Source of the DNA: Streptomyces camponoticapitis
GTDB lineage: Bacteria > Actinomycetota > Actinomycetes > Streptomycetales > Streptomycetaceae
Length of the DNA: 64,000 nucleotides
Assembly (NCBI RefSeq): GCF_014646115.1
Contig: NZ_BMMV01000002.1
Span: forward strand, 323,322 to 387,321
Direction: 5' to 3'
Within the stretch, counting starts at the first letter, position 1. The number at the start of each line of letters is the position of its first letter. Made by a program: the position numbers and the translations under genes. This document shows, piece after piece, positions 45,467-53,565 of this stretch. The notes beneath the pieces were generated by a model, which saw nothing but the letters and a program-made list of their open reading frames with translations, did not search any database and had not been told where the DNA came from.

Positions 45467-45994
45467 TCACACCGGATCTCCGAGAAGGCGGAGCCAGTGG
45501 TGGTACACCGAGGCAAAAGGCTCGGCGCCCTCTCCACCGCGACGGCCCGCCTGCATCAACCACGCGCAGGTTCGCCGGGCGTTGTCGACAAGGTCGTCGG
45601 GGTAGCCGAAAACCACTCGATGTTCGTCGAACTCGTCTTCGTCCTGGACGTACGCGTCGCCACCACGAGGCCGTACGACATCGAGATCGAGGTCGATGGT
45701 TCGAAGGACGGACCCGTCCGCGTTCCACTCGGGCACGGTGGACACGTCGCAGTACATCTCGGGCCCCGGGGCCGCGCAGAACGTGGCTGTCCACCACTCG
45801 TCGCGCGGGACCACCATCACGTACGCGAACCGGGTCGTCCAGCCGCCCCCGGCCGAACCGACGGGAACGCCCCGCGCCGTACCCAGCCACACGCCGTGCG
45901 CGTCCTCACCGAGCCGGGTGGCGGTCCACAGCGCGCTCGACCTGCCGTCGTACTTCCGTATGTCGACCAGCACGGAGTTGCCTTCTGTGGTCAT
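45467..45994 (-). CDS. DUF402-domain protein
   Basis: A 175-residue protein. It shows GRSSALWTATRLGEDAHGVW, EMYCDVSTVPEW and TIDLDLDVVRPRGGDAYVQD, ending with DEDEFDEH and YPDDLVDNARRTC. This is the acidic barrel of the DUF402/FomD family, which hydrolyse nucleotide-like phosphoesters in some members. The Tyr-Cys-Asp and the DLDLDV acidic residues could bind metal. The start ATG 45994 has only a weak ribosome site. Convergent with the STAS gene. Confidence 0.85.
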   Translation of the reverse strand: MTTEGNSVLVDIRKYDGRSSALWTATRLGEDAHGVWLGTARGVPVGSAGGGWTTRFAYVMVVPRDEWWTATFCAAPGPEMYCDVSTVPEWNADGSVLRTIDLDLDVVRPRGGDAYVQDEDEFDEHRVVFGYPDDLVDNARRTCAWLMQAGRRGGEGAEPFASVYHHWLRLLGDPV

Positions 45995-46038
45995 GCCAGG
46001 ACGCCTACCCGTCCACGAGCGCGGCCGTCCATGCCGCC

Positions 46039-47061
46039 CTACCGAACGCGGATGACGGCGATGCCGTCCTCCACGGCCAGCGCCACCCGGGTGCCGTCCG
46101 GGTGGACGGCCGTGACGGGGGAGTCCCCCGGATCCCCGCCGTACGCGCCCTGCCGCCGGGACATGGCCAGCTCCGGCCACTCCGCCACGAGTCCGCCCGT
46201 ACGGATGTCGAAGAGACGTGGGTGCCCGTACAACGCCAGGACCGCGTCGCCGCACCCGAGGATCGTGCCGACCGGTCCGGGGAGGTCGTGGCGGTAGAGC
46301 CAGGTGGCCGAGGAGAGGGACCGCACCCCGAGCTGGTGCCGGCCCAGGTCGATGTCGTCGTCCTCCTCGTCGTCCTCGTCCGGTTCGCCGCCGAAATCGC
46401 CGGTCACCAGGGCCACTCGGTCTCCGTCGAGCCAGCAGGCGGAGTCCACCTCGGCATCGGTCAGCGGCCAGTGGGGCACGAGGCCGCGTCCGTCCAGTAC
46501 GGAGCTGTCCGCCAGCGCGCGGTTCAGGTCGTAGACCGGGCAGACGCCCGCCGGGGTCCACACCCAGCCGGCGGACAACATCCACCGCCCGCCCGGACTG
46601 ACGGCGGGCCGTGAGTGGAACAGGCTCGACATCGGCTCTCCCGAGCCCGTGGCCAGGCACTCGCCCGTGGCGACGTCCTCGATCCGGAGCCGGCTGAACC
46701 TCTCCGGGCAGTGCACCAGCACCTCCCGGCCGTCCGCCAGCATCCCGAGGCCCACCGGGTAGTCGAACTGCGAGGCGCGGTAGTCGTCCCTGCGCAGTTC
46801 CCGGACCGGTCGCCGCCCGTCGAGCAGCAGGCCCTTGGTCCCGCGCTCCGCGTACACCACGGTCCAGCGGCCGGACGGCGACGTGACGGCGCGGTCGTAC
46901 GACCTGCCGTACGGTCGCCGCGCACGGCGGTGCTCGGTCCCGTCGGGCGACCAGCGGCGCCAACCGCCCACCGGGTCCAGCAGATCGTCCCCGTTCCACA
47001 CGAGCGAGCGGACCTCGCCCGTGTGTACTCTCGTTCCGCGTACCGCCACACTGTCGTCCAT
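46039..47061 (-). CDS. WD40/beta-propeller-like hypothetical protein
   Basis: A 340-residue cytoplasmic protein with repeated motifs of the type seen in bacterial beta-propellers: SLVWNGDDLLDPVGGWRRWS, AVTSPSGRWTVVYAERG, AVSPGGRWMLSAGWVW, SACWLDGDRVALVTGDFG and TAVHPDGTRVALAVEDG. A run of Asp/Glu (DEDDEEDDDID) sits in a loop. ATG 47061 follows ggggggcttcg. The repeats suggest a propeller but no catalytic motif; role unknown. The DUF402 gene follows on the same strand. Confidence 0.6.
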   Translation of the reverse strand: MDDSVAVRGTRVHTGEVRSLVWNGDDLLDPVGGWRRWSPDGTEHRRARRPYGRSYDRAVTSPSGRWTVVYAERGTKGLLLDGRRPVRELRRDDYRASQFDYPVGLGMLADGREVLVHCPERFSRLRIEDVATGECLATGSGEPMSSLFHSRPAVSPGGRWMLSAGWVWTPAGVCPVYDLNRALADSSVLDGRGLVPHWPLTDAEVDSACWLDGDRVALVTGDFGGEPDEDDEEDDDIDLGRHQLGVRSLSSATWLYRHDLPGPVGTILGCGDAVLALYGHPRLFDIRTGGLVAEWPELAMSRRQGAYGGDPGDSPVTAVHPDGTRVALAVEDGIAVIRVR

Positions 47062-47182
47062 CGAAGCCCCCCAGGCATGCCGCCCCCCGGCGGCATGTCC
47101 CCATCCTCGCCGACCGGCCGTCACACGGGGGGCGCGTTCCCGGAGCTTGTTCAGCGGTCGGTGCGAACGAGACTGGCCTGAC

Positions 47183-48382
47183 TCAGGTGCCGGCTCCGGC
47201 ATTCAGCGGCACTCTCCGCACCGGAGGACCGTGCCAGTCCAGACAGACCACGGTGGCGTCGTCCTGAAGGTGACCGTTGTAGACATCGGAGACCACCGAG
47301 GCCATAGTGCGCACCACCTCGCGCGGGTGCTCGGCGGCGGTGTTACGGATGAGTCCGGGCAGGTCGACACTGCTCGCCCGGCGTTCCTGCATGCCGTCGG
47401 TGTAGAGCACGAGGCGATCACCGGGGCGAAGGTCGATATCCTGCACCTGGTACCGGTCCTCCCCGGCGACTCCGAAGGGCAGGTTCACGGACAGCTGCAC
47501 TTCGCCGACCCTGCCGTCGCGCAGCCGCAGGGGCCAGAGATGGCCCGCGTTGACGAGCTGGGCACTGGACCCGTCCAGGGCGATGCGCAGGAGCTGGCCT
47601 GTGGCGAACGTCCGGTGGCCGTGGTCGAGCATGGCCCGGTCGATCCGGCGTGCCTGTTCGGCGAGGTCCGTCCCGTCCCGGCGGGCGCTGCGTGAGGCGT
47701 TGACCAGGAGGGTCGCCATCAGCGCGGCATCGACGTCGTGCCCTATGGCGTCGGTGACGGACAGGTGCAGGGTGTCGTGGTCGACGGTGTAGTCATAGGT
47801 GTCACCCGCCACGGTGTCGGCCGGCACCAGGGCACCGGCGAGGGCGAACTCGGGAGCCTCGCAGGAGGAGGCCGAGGGCAGGAGCTGGCGCTGGATCTCC
47901 GCGGCCAGGCTTACCGCGGTCGTGCGCTCGCCCCAGTGGTACAGATCGGTGAAGCGGCGGTTGGTGACAATGATGTACGCCAGCGCGTGCGCGGTCTCCT
48001 CGATCCGCTCCAGCGCTTCCGGTGTCACCCGGGACAGGAACATCTCCAGGAGCCCGATGGTGTCGCCGCGGTTCATGACAGGAGCGAGCACCCGCTGCCC
48101 CTCGCCGTCCGCCGAGATCTGCACCAGCTTCTGGGTGCGCAGGACCTCTTCGTAGACACTGCCTGCGAGGAGAATCTGTTCGGCTTCGCGCCCCCGTTGC
48201 GTGACCGCCGCCTCATTGACGCGCACGACCCGTCGGCCGACGACATCGACGAGGAGGAACGACACGTGTCGCGCGCCGATCCCGTCACTCAGACTGCGCG
48301 CCACCACATCGATGGAGCGCACCGGCGGGGTACCCTCCGCCGCTGCCAGTACCTCGGTAAGTCCGATCCGATCACGCGGCAC
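47183..48382 (-). CDS. GAF-PP2C (SpoIIE-type) phosphatase
   Basis: A 399-residue soluble phosphatase. A GAF-like sensory domain (about residues 20-150: SIDVVARSLSDGIGARHVSF, ADGEGQRVLAPVMNRGDTIG) precedes the PP2C domain with VAGDTYDYTV, TDAIGHDVDAALMATLL, LYTDGMQERRA and LQDDATVVCLDW. The usual GGDFYD metal motif is changed to AGDTYDY. I chose GTG 48382 because aaggagg lies 5 bases before it; the GTG at 48388 overlaps that site. A third style of sensory input among the window's phosphatases. Confidence 0.88.
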   Translation of the reverse strand: MPRDRIGLTEVLAAAEGTPPVRSIDVVARSLSDGIGARHVSFLLVDVVGRRVVRVNEAAVTQRGREAEQILLAGSVYEEVLRTQKLVQISADGEGQRVLAPVMNRGDTIGLLEMFLSRVTPEALERIEETAHALAYIIVTNRRFTDLYHWGERTTAVSLAAEIQRQLLPSASSCEAPEFALAGALVPADTVAGDTYDYTVDHDTLHLSVTDAIGHDVDAALMATLLVNASRSARRDGTDLAEQARRIDRAMLDHGHRTFATGQLLRIALDGSSAQLVNAGHLWPLRLRDGRVGEVQLSVNLPFGVAGEDRYQVQDIDLRPGDRLVLYTDGMQERRASSVDLPGLIRNTAAEHPREVVRTMASVVSDVYNGHLQDDATVVCLDWHGPPVRRVPLNAGAGT

Positions 48383-48568
48383 GTCCACCTCCTTACGTTG
48401 TGGACCTTCCTTCCCGCAGACGCCGCACGAATCACAACCCTCCCGGATGGCTCAGCGCGTGCGTGGCGAGAGAGCTTGTCCGCCGACCTTTCTCACCTGT
48501 ACGCGCTGCGAGGCGCACCAGCGGGACAGGACGGCAACTGACCCGCCGTGAGGGAACGTCCTTCAGGC

Positions 48569-50212
48569 ATGACGTACCCGAACCCCGTTTCCGCTCCGCC
48601 GCCGGACTGGTCGTACTGCGGTCATGGCGCCGACCCCACGGACGATCCGGTGGGCTGTCGTGGCATTCATGTCGCGGGCACTTTGGCCTGTCTGGTCCAC
48701 ATGGAGGAGACCGATCGTGCCGCCTATCTCGGCACACTGACTCCCGGTGCGCCGATCGACCACCGCGGCACCCCTTTCGACCAGGACCTGCTGCACCGCC
48801 TGCTCGACGCGCTGAGTGATCCCGCCCCTGGGCGCCCCACACTCGGGAGCGCCCGGTTCGACGGAGCCACTTTCAGCGGTCACGTCTCCTTCGACGGGGT
48901 GACCTTCACCGGCGACGCCGGCTTCGGGAAGGCTGCTTTCACCGGCGATGCCTCGTTCGACGATGCCACCTTCACCGGCAACGCCTGGTTCGGGGAAGCG
49001 ATTTTCGCCGGCGACGCCAGGTTCCGCGGGGTGACCTTCGCCGCCGGATGCGGGTTCCGCGGGGTGACGTTCACCCGCGACGCCTCGTTCAACGGAACGC
49101 GGTTCGCGGAGGCATCGCGTGTGGGGCCGCTGGTGTGCGGCGGCAGGGTCGTCATGGACGGTGTGGTGTTCGGCGCGCCGGTCATGCTGGAGATCGCAGC
49201 CCGCGCGGTGAGCCTCACGCGTGCGCGCTGGGATTCAAGAGCCGCGCTACGGCTGCGCTACGCCGAAGTTGATCTGAGCGACGCGGTCCTGGAGTACCCG
49301 GTCACGGTCACCGCACACCCCACGGCGTTCCCCCGCCGCCGGGACGAGCCGGTGCCGGAGGGGGAGCTGGTCGGGCGCGACGCCGGTGTCCGGCTGACGT
49401 CGGTGAGCGGCGTCGACACCGCGCATCTGGCGTTGCACGACATCGATCTGAGTGGCTGCCGGTTCGCGGGCGCGGTGCACCTGGACCTGATGAAGGTGGA
49501 CGGCTGGTGCACCTTCGCCCCCACACCCACCCACTGGAACCGCCGCTACCCCTGGTGGTGGAGCCGCCGCAACACCCTGCCGGAGGAACACCACTGGCGG
49601 GTACGGACCGCCCGCCACTCCAGCACAGCCCGCGGCTGGACACCCCCGCCACCGGACGCCCCCGAACTGAGACCGGCGGCCGTGGCGGCGCTGTACCGGC
49701 AGATGCGCAAGTCCCTGGAGGACAGCAAGAACGAACCGGACGCAGCCGACTTCTACTACGGCGAATGCGAGATGCGCCGCCACGACGCCACCCGGCCCCG
49801 GGGAGAACGGTTACTGCTGACCGCCTACTGGGCCCTGTCCGGATACGGACTGCGCACCCTTCGCGCCCTGGCCTGGCTGGGCACCGCCATGATCACCACC
49901 GTCCTGCTGCTCATGGCCTTCGGGATCCCCCAGGACTCCCCGAAGCAGGAAGCGACCGGCACCGTACCGGCCGGCGGCGGCAAGATCGCCCTGGAGATCG
50001 ACAAGGCCGACCCGCGGAACCCCACCGGGGCCAGGTTCACCGGCGAACGCTTCGAGAAGGCCCTGAGCGTCACGCTCAACTCAGTGGTCTTCCGCTCCTC
50101 CGGCCAGGACCTGACGACCTCCGGCACCTACATCGAGATGGCCTCCCGCGTCACCGAACCCGTCCTTCTGGGCCTCGCGGTCCTCGCGATCCGCAACCGC
50201 GTCAAACGCTGA
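48569..50212 (+). CDS. Membrane-associated pentapeptide-like repeat protein
   Basis: About 547 residues. The N-terminus has a Cys-containing module (WSYCGHGADPTDDPVGCRGI, ACLVHMEETDRAAYL). Residues about 95-180 are a repeat of Phe residues spaced 5, 6, 5, 6 (examples FDGATFSGHVSF, FGKAAFTGDASF), an 11-residue period expected to coil into a beta-helix. A helical part with YRQMRKSLEDSKNEPDAADF follows, then two membrane segments (LAWLGTAMITTVLLLMAFGI and PVLLGLAVLAI). The ion-channel-like ending resembles other pentapeptide membrane proteins. ATG 48569 is preferred but the site upstream is weak. Confidence 0.82.
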   Translation: MTYPNPVSAPPPDWSYCGHGADPTDDPVGCRGIHVAGTLACLVHMEETDRAAYLGTLTPGAPIDHRGTPFDQDLLHRLLDALSDPAPGRPTLGSARFDGATFSGHVSFDGVTFTGDAGFGKAAFTGDASFDDATFTGNAWFGEAIFAGDARFRGVTFAAGCGFRGVTFTRDASFNGTRFAEASRVGPLVCGGRVVMDGVVFGAPVMLEIAARAVSLTRARWDSRAALRLRYAEVDLSDAVLEYPVTVTAHPTAFPRRRDEPVPEGELVGRDAGVRLTSVSGVDTAHLALHDIDLSGCRFAGAVHLDLMKVDGWCTFAPTPTHWNRRYPWWWSRRNTLPEEHHWRVRTARHSSTARGWTPPPPDAPELRPAAVAALYRQMRKSLEDSKNEPDAADFYYGECEMRRHDATRPRGERLLLTAYWALSGYGLRTLRALAWLGTAMITTVLLLMAFGIPQDSPKQEATGTVPAGGGKIALEIDKADPRNPTGARFTGERFEKALSVTLNSVVFRSSGQDLTTSGTYIEMASRVTEPVLLGLAVLAIRNRVKR

Positions 50213-50384
50213 CACCGCCCGGCACCACCGGGAAGTGCGTGCCGCGGGCTCGGCGGATCGTGCTTCAGTGGGTGCGCGAGCCAGTGGCGGTCACCGGCGC
50301 ATCGGGAGATCACGTTGGTTGACCGCCCACGGCTCGGTGGAACGGGCGTACCGCACGCCCGCGGAGTCCTCACGGAGGCACTGG

Positions 50385-50501
50385 ATGAACGACGGCAAGC
50401 GCCGACGGACGGCGATCGGTACCGCCGCAGGGGGTGTCGGTGCGGCACCGGCCGCGGCACCGCTGATCGGCGGCCCGCCGCAGGACGGCGGCGACCGCTG
50501 A
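50385..50501 (+). CDS. Small 38-residue ORF coupled to the GNAT gene
   Basis: ATG 50385 has a clean ggagg 6 bases upstream. The peptide MNDGKRRRTAIGTAAGG... is basic at the start and Ala/Gly/Pro-rich after, without known family. Its stop is one base before the acetyltransferase ATG, whose own ribosome site is poor. It may be a real small protein or a leader that couples translation. Confidence 0.4.
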   Translation: MNDGKRRRTAIGTAAGGVGAAPAAAPLIGGPPQDGGDR

Positions 50502-50502
50502 T

Positions 50503-50985
50503 ATGACTGGCCTTCATGCCCCTTACGAGTTGCGCGTCGGCGTCCCTTCCGTCGAGCTCTTCCGCCGCCTTCGCGTCGATGCCGGTCTCTCGGACAAAGC
50601 CCCCGAAGCGGTTGCCCTCGCCCTGCCCCACACATGGCACGGGGTGATCCTCCATCACGACGGTGAGCCCATCGGTATGGGCCGCATCATCGGTGACGGC
50701 GGCACCGCGTTCCAGATCGTCGACATCTGCGTACACCCCGCACACCAGGGGCGTGGCCTCGGCAAGCACATCATGGCCGCTCTCACCGAGGAACTGGAGC
50801 GCCGGGCGCCCGCCACCGCCTACGTCTCGCTGATCGCGGACGGCCCCGCACGCTTCCTCTACGAGAAATTCGGCTTCGCCGACACGGCCACGCACGGTTC
50901 GATCGGCATGTACCGCGTGATGGCGGGCAACCCCGGGACCGGCGGACCACCCCGCCCGGCGTTCCGGGCCCACGAAGATCCCTAG
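50503..50985 (+). CDS. GNAT-family N-acetyltransferase
   Basis: A 160-residue enzyme. Acetyl-CoA binding is seen in IVDICVHPAHQGRGLGKHIM, followed by AYVSLIADGPARFLYEKFGF. The GVILHHDGEPIGMGRIIGDG strand pair fits the family. Substrate unknown; the close relation of these motifs to the aminoglycoside/YhbS-like group is weak. It is tightly coupled to the mini-ORF upstream. Confidence 0.88.
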   Translation: MTGLHAPYELRVGVPSVELFRRLRVDAGLSDKAPEAVALALPHTWHGVILHHDGEPIGMGRIIGDGGTAFQIVDICVHPAHQGRGLGKHIMAALTEELERRAPATAYVSLIADGPARFLYEKFGFADTATHGSIGMYRVMAGNPGTGGPPRPAFRAHEDP

Positions 50986-51097
50986 GTCGTGTCTTCAACG
51001 AGGACGATCCTCCGCCTTGCGATCGCACGCACCATCGAGACATCAGCCGCTGCCGCGGCGGGCGCTCCCTGATCCGGCCTGATCCGAACGACAGACC

Positions 51098-51985
51098 CTA
51101 GGGGAGGGGAGTGCCGCCGGTGGCGTTGACGATCTCCCCGGTGATGTAGCTGGCCCGGGGCGAGGCGAGGAAGACGTACGCGGGGGCCATCTCGGCTGGC
51201 TGGGCCGGCCGTCCGAGGGGGGACTGCTTCCCGAACTCGACGGTGTCGGGCATCGTCGCGGGGATCAGCGGCGTCCAGACCGGACCGGGCGCCACCGCGT
51301 TCACGCGGATGCCGTCCTGCGCCACCATCTGGGCGAGCCCCTGCGTGAAGTTGACGATCGCGCCCTTGGTCATGGCGTAGTCGAGCAGGTGGGGACTGGG
51401 CTTGTACGCCTGCACGGAGGCCGAGTTGATGATGCTTCCGCCCTTCGCCATGACTGGCAGGGTCATCTTGCAGAGCCAGAACATGGCGTACAGGTTGGTG
51501 CGTACGACCCGGTCGAACTGCTCGGTGGAGATGGACTGGATACCGTCCGGCTGCGACATCTGGAAGGCGGCGTTGTTGACCAGGATGTCGATGCGCCCGA
51601 ACTCCGCGACGGCCCGGTCGACGATTTCCCGGCACTGCGCTTCCTCGCGGAGGTCGCACGCGAAGGCGACCGCCCTGCGCCCGGCCTCCTCCACCAGCCG
51701 TACCGTCTCCCGGGCGTCTTCCTCCTCCGCCTCCAGATAGCTGAACAGCACATCGGCGCCCTCGCGCGCGAAGGCCAGCGCCACGGCCCGACCGATGCCG
51801 GAGTCCCCGCCCGTGACCAGGGCCTTGCGGTCCATGAGCTGGCCGTGACCCTCGTACGACTCCTCGCCGTGGTCCGGCGGCGGGTCCATCGGGCCGCTCC
51901 ACCCCGGATGTGCCTGTTCCTGCTCGGGGAAGTCCGGCTGCGGGTGCTTGCTGACCGGGTCCTTGGGCTTCTGCGTGTCGCTCAT
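51098..51985 (-). CDS. SDR-family oxidoreductase (YhdN/YdaD-type stress SDR)
   Basis: A 295-residue SDR. A hydrophilic N-terminal extension (QKPKDPVSKHPQPDFPEQ, HPGWSGPMDPPPDHGEESYE) is the mark of the general-stress SDR group. The core has ALVTGGDSGIGRAVALAFA, VNNAAFQMSQ, Ser in INSASVQAY, YAMTKGAI and APGPVWTPLIPATMP. It ends TGEIVNATGG. ATG 51985 has aggaga 7 bases upstream. Substrate unknown. Confidence 0.92.
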   Translation of the reverse strand: MSDTQKPKDPVSKHPQPDFPEQEQAHPGWSGPMDPPPDHGEESYEGHGQLMDRKALVTGGDSGIGRAVALAFAREGADVLFSYLEAEEEDARETVRLVEEAGRRAVAFACDLREEAQCREIVDRAVAEFGRIDILVNNAAFQMSQPDGIQSISTEQFDRVVRTNLYAMFWLCKMTLPVMAKGGSIINSASVQAYKPSPHLLDYAMTKGAIVNFTQGLAQMVAQDGIRVNAVAPGPVWTPLIPATMPDTVEFGKQSPLGRPAQPAEMAPAYVFLASPRASYITGEIVNATGGTPLP

Positions 51986-52054
51986 CGCGGGTCTCCTGTG
52001 GGTAGAACGGGGCACTCATCTGTTCCCGCAACCGCGCCGCCGAATCCGGCGGCA

Positions 52055-52147
52055 CCCCCGCATGCGGGGGAGTGGGGCGCCCCAAGGGGCGCACATGAAT
52101 GCCCTCGCCCGAACGAGGAGGCCTCTCACCGGTGCACACGTGCACCG
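52055..52147. promoter_or_regulatory. Cluster of three palindromes between ApbE and the SDR
   Basis: A perfect 16-bp palindrome CCCCCGCATGCGGGGG (52055-52070), GGGGCGCCCC (52074-52083), and an inverted repeat with 7-bp arms CGGTGCA/TGCACCG (52130-52147). They lie between the ApbE stop and the SDR start on the same strand. The third is a plausible terminator for the electron-transfer operon; the first two could be operators for the SDR gene. Confidence 0.5.
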
Positions 52148-52214
52148 CGGCAGACGCGGCACGGCGCCACACCCGATGGAGGCAGGAGCCCCGGCACACT
52201 CCACGGCGTACCGG

Positions 52215-52988
52215 CTAGGCGTTCACCCCGGCGGTGTGCCGGTGGAATCCGCTCGTCGTCCAGGTGGAGCCGTCCGCCGTGACCGCGAAGCCCTCGGTGT
52301 CCGGCAGGGCCTCCAGCCAGTCCCGGGCCCGGTCACCCATGGCGTACGCGGCCGTTGCCCGGGTGTCGGCGGTGGTCAGCCCCGCCGGGCAGACCACCGT
52401 GATCGAGGCGAGGCCGCCGACCGGGGCCTCACCCGTGCGGGGGTCGATCACATGGCACCCTCGTTCGGCCGGACCCGAGGTGGCCACCCCCAGATCACCG
52501 TGGGCCCCGACCACCAGCGCCAGCGCCCCCGGACGCAACGGGTCGGCGATCCCCACCCTCCAGGGCCCGCCCAGCAGTTGGACGTCACCGCCGCCGTTGA
52601 GACAGACCCCGCCGGCACCGGAGGCGGCGATCGTACGGGCCGCGCGTTCCACCGCCCAGCCCTTCACCAGCCCTGTCGGGTCCAGACCTCCCGCGTAACC
52701 CGTGGTGAACCAACCCTCGCTCTCCCGTTCCGCCGCCGCGCACAGCTCCAGGACCTCGACGACCTCGGGCGCACAGTCGGAACGGTCCAGCTCGCCCCGC
52801 CCGAGCCGCATGATCTGGCTGTCCGGGCGGTATGTCGAGAAGATCTCGTCGGTGCGGTGCAGAGCGAGCACCGCCGCCCGGAGCGCGGCCCGGACCTCGG
52901 CCCCGTCCCGCGAGCCACGGATGTCGAACGAGAAGACCGTGCCCATCGACTCCTCGACGTGGCGCAGCCGTTCGATGCCCGCCCCCAC
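52215..52988 (-). CDS. apbE: FAD:protein FMN transferase (ApbE)
   Basis: A 257-residue flavin transferase that attaches FMN to a Ser/Thr of partner proteins. It shows ESMGTVFSFDIRG, DEIFSTYRPDSQIMRL, GYAGGLDPTGLVKGWAVERA, CLNGGGDVQLLG, VATSGPAERGCHVIDPRTG and the Asp of TTADTRATAAYAMG. No signal peptide is seen. GTG 52988 follows the FMN-binding protein's stop with no gap. The neighbour carries the SGAS acceptor motif, so the pair fits. Confidence 0.92.
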   Translation of the reverse strand: MGAGIERLRHVEESMGTVFSFDIRGSRDGAEVRAALRAAVLALHRTDEIFSTYRPDSQIMRLGRGELDRSDCAPEVVEVLELCAAAERESEGWFTTGYAGGLDPTGLVKGWAVERAARTIAASGAGGVCLNGGGDVQLLGGPWRVGIADPLRPGALALVVGAHGDLGVATSGPAERGCHVIDPRTGEAPVGGLASITVVCPAGLTTADTRATAAYAMGDRARDWLEALPDTEGFAVTADGSTWTTSGFHRHTAGVNA

Positions 52989-53555
52989 TCAGACGCCGGC
53001 CTTGTCGAGGGCGCTCTGGAGCGAGTCCTGATAGCCCTTGCTGGTGTAGCTGGCACCGGAGACGGCGTCGATCCCCGCGCTCTGCGCCGTGATCGCCGCC
53101 TGGTTGAGTTTCGGTACGGCGTTGGCGCTGACCGATTTGCTCTGAGCGTCGGAGTCCGGTGCCTGACGTGCCTCCGCCTTGACGATCCTTCCGCCGCTGA
53201 GGGTCAGCTGTACCTGTACGGGGCCGTACTGGGTGTCCACCGCGTCACCGAGCACCGTCCGCCGATCCGGGGCCGCGTCGGCGGCCGGCGGGGGCTCGTC
53301 CGCGGGAGCCCCGGCCGGGGGCGCCTCGCCCGGTGGGGCAGCGTCCACCGGGGCACCGTCCGGCGGCGGAACCTCGTCCACCGGGGCTCCCGCCCCGGCC
53401 ACGGGCACGGACGCCCCCACCCCACCGGCGGGCGGCGCGGCCACTCCCGCCACCGACGACCCGCCGGGCTGCTTCAGGGCAAGCAACAGGACGATGCCCG
53501 CCGTGGTCGCCGCGGCACCGAGCATGACCCGCCGGAGCGGATGCTTCCTCTTCAT
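52989..53555 (-). CDS. FMN-binding domain protein, flavinylated
   Basis: A 188-residue exported protein. An N-terminal signal anchor (MKRKHPLRRVMLGAAATTAG with following LLLAL) precedes a Pro/Ala-rich linker (about residues 33-95). The FMN-binding domain carries VSGASYTSKGYQDSL, in which SGAS (residues 166-169) is the flavinylation motif used by ApbE. It lies ten bases after the membrane reductase and adjacent to apbE in one operon, so it likely carries electrons outside the membrane. Confidence 0.9.
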   Translation of the reverse strand: MKRKHPLRRVMLGAAATTAGIVLLLALKQPGGSSVAGVAAPPAGGVGASVPVAGAGAPVDEVPPPDGAPVDAAPPGEAPPAGAPADEPPPAADAAPDRRTVLGDAVDTQYGPVQVQLTLSGGRIVKAEARQAPDSDAQSKSVSANAVPKLNQAAITAQSAGIDAVSGASYTSKGYQDSLQSALDKAGV

Positions 53556-53565
53556 CGGCTGTCTC

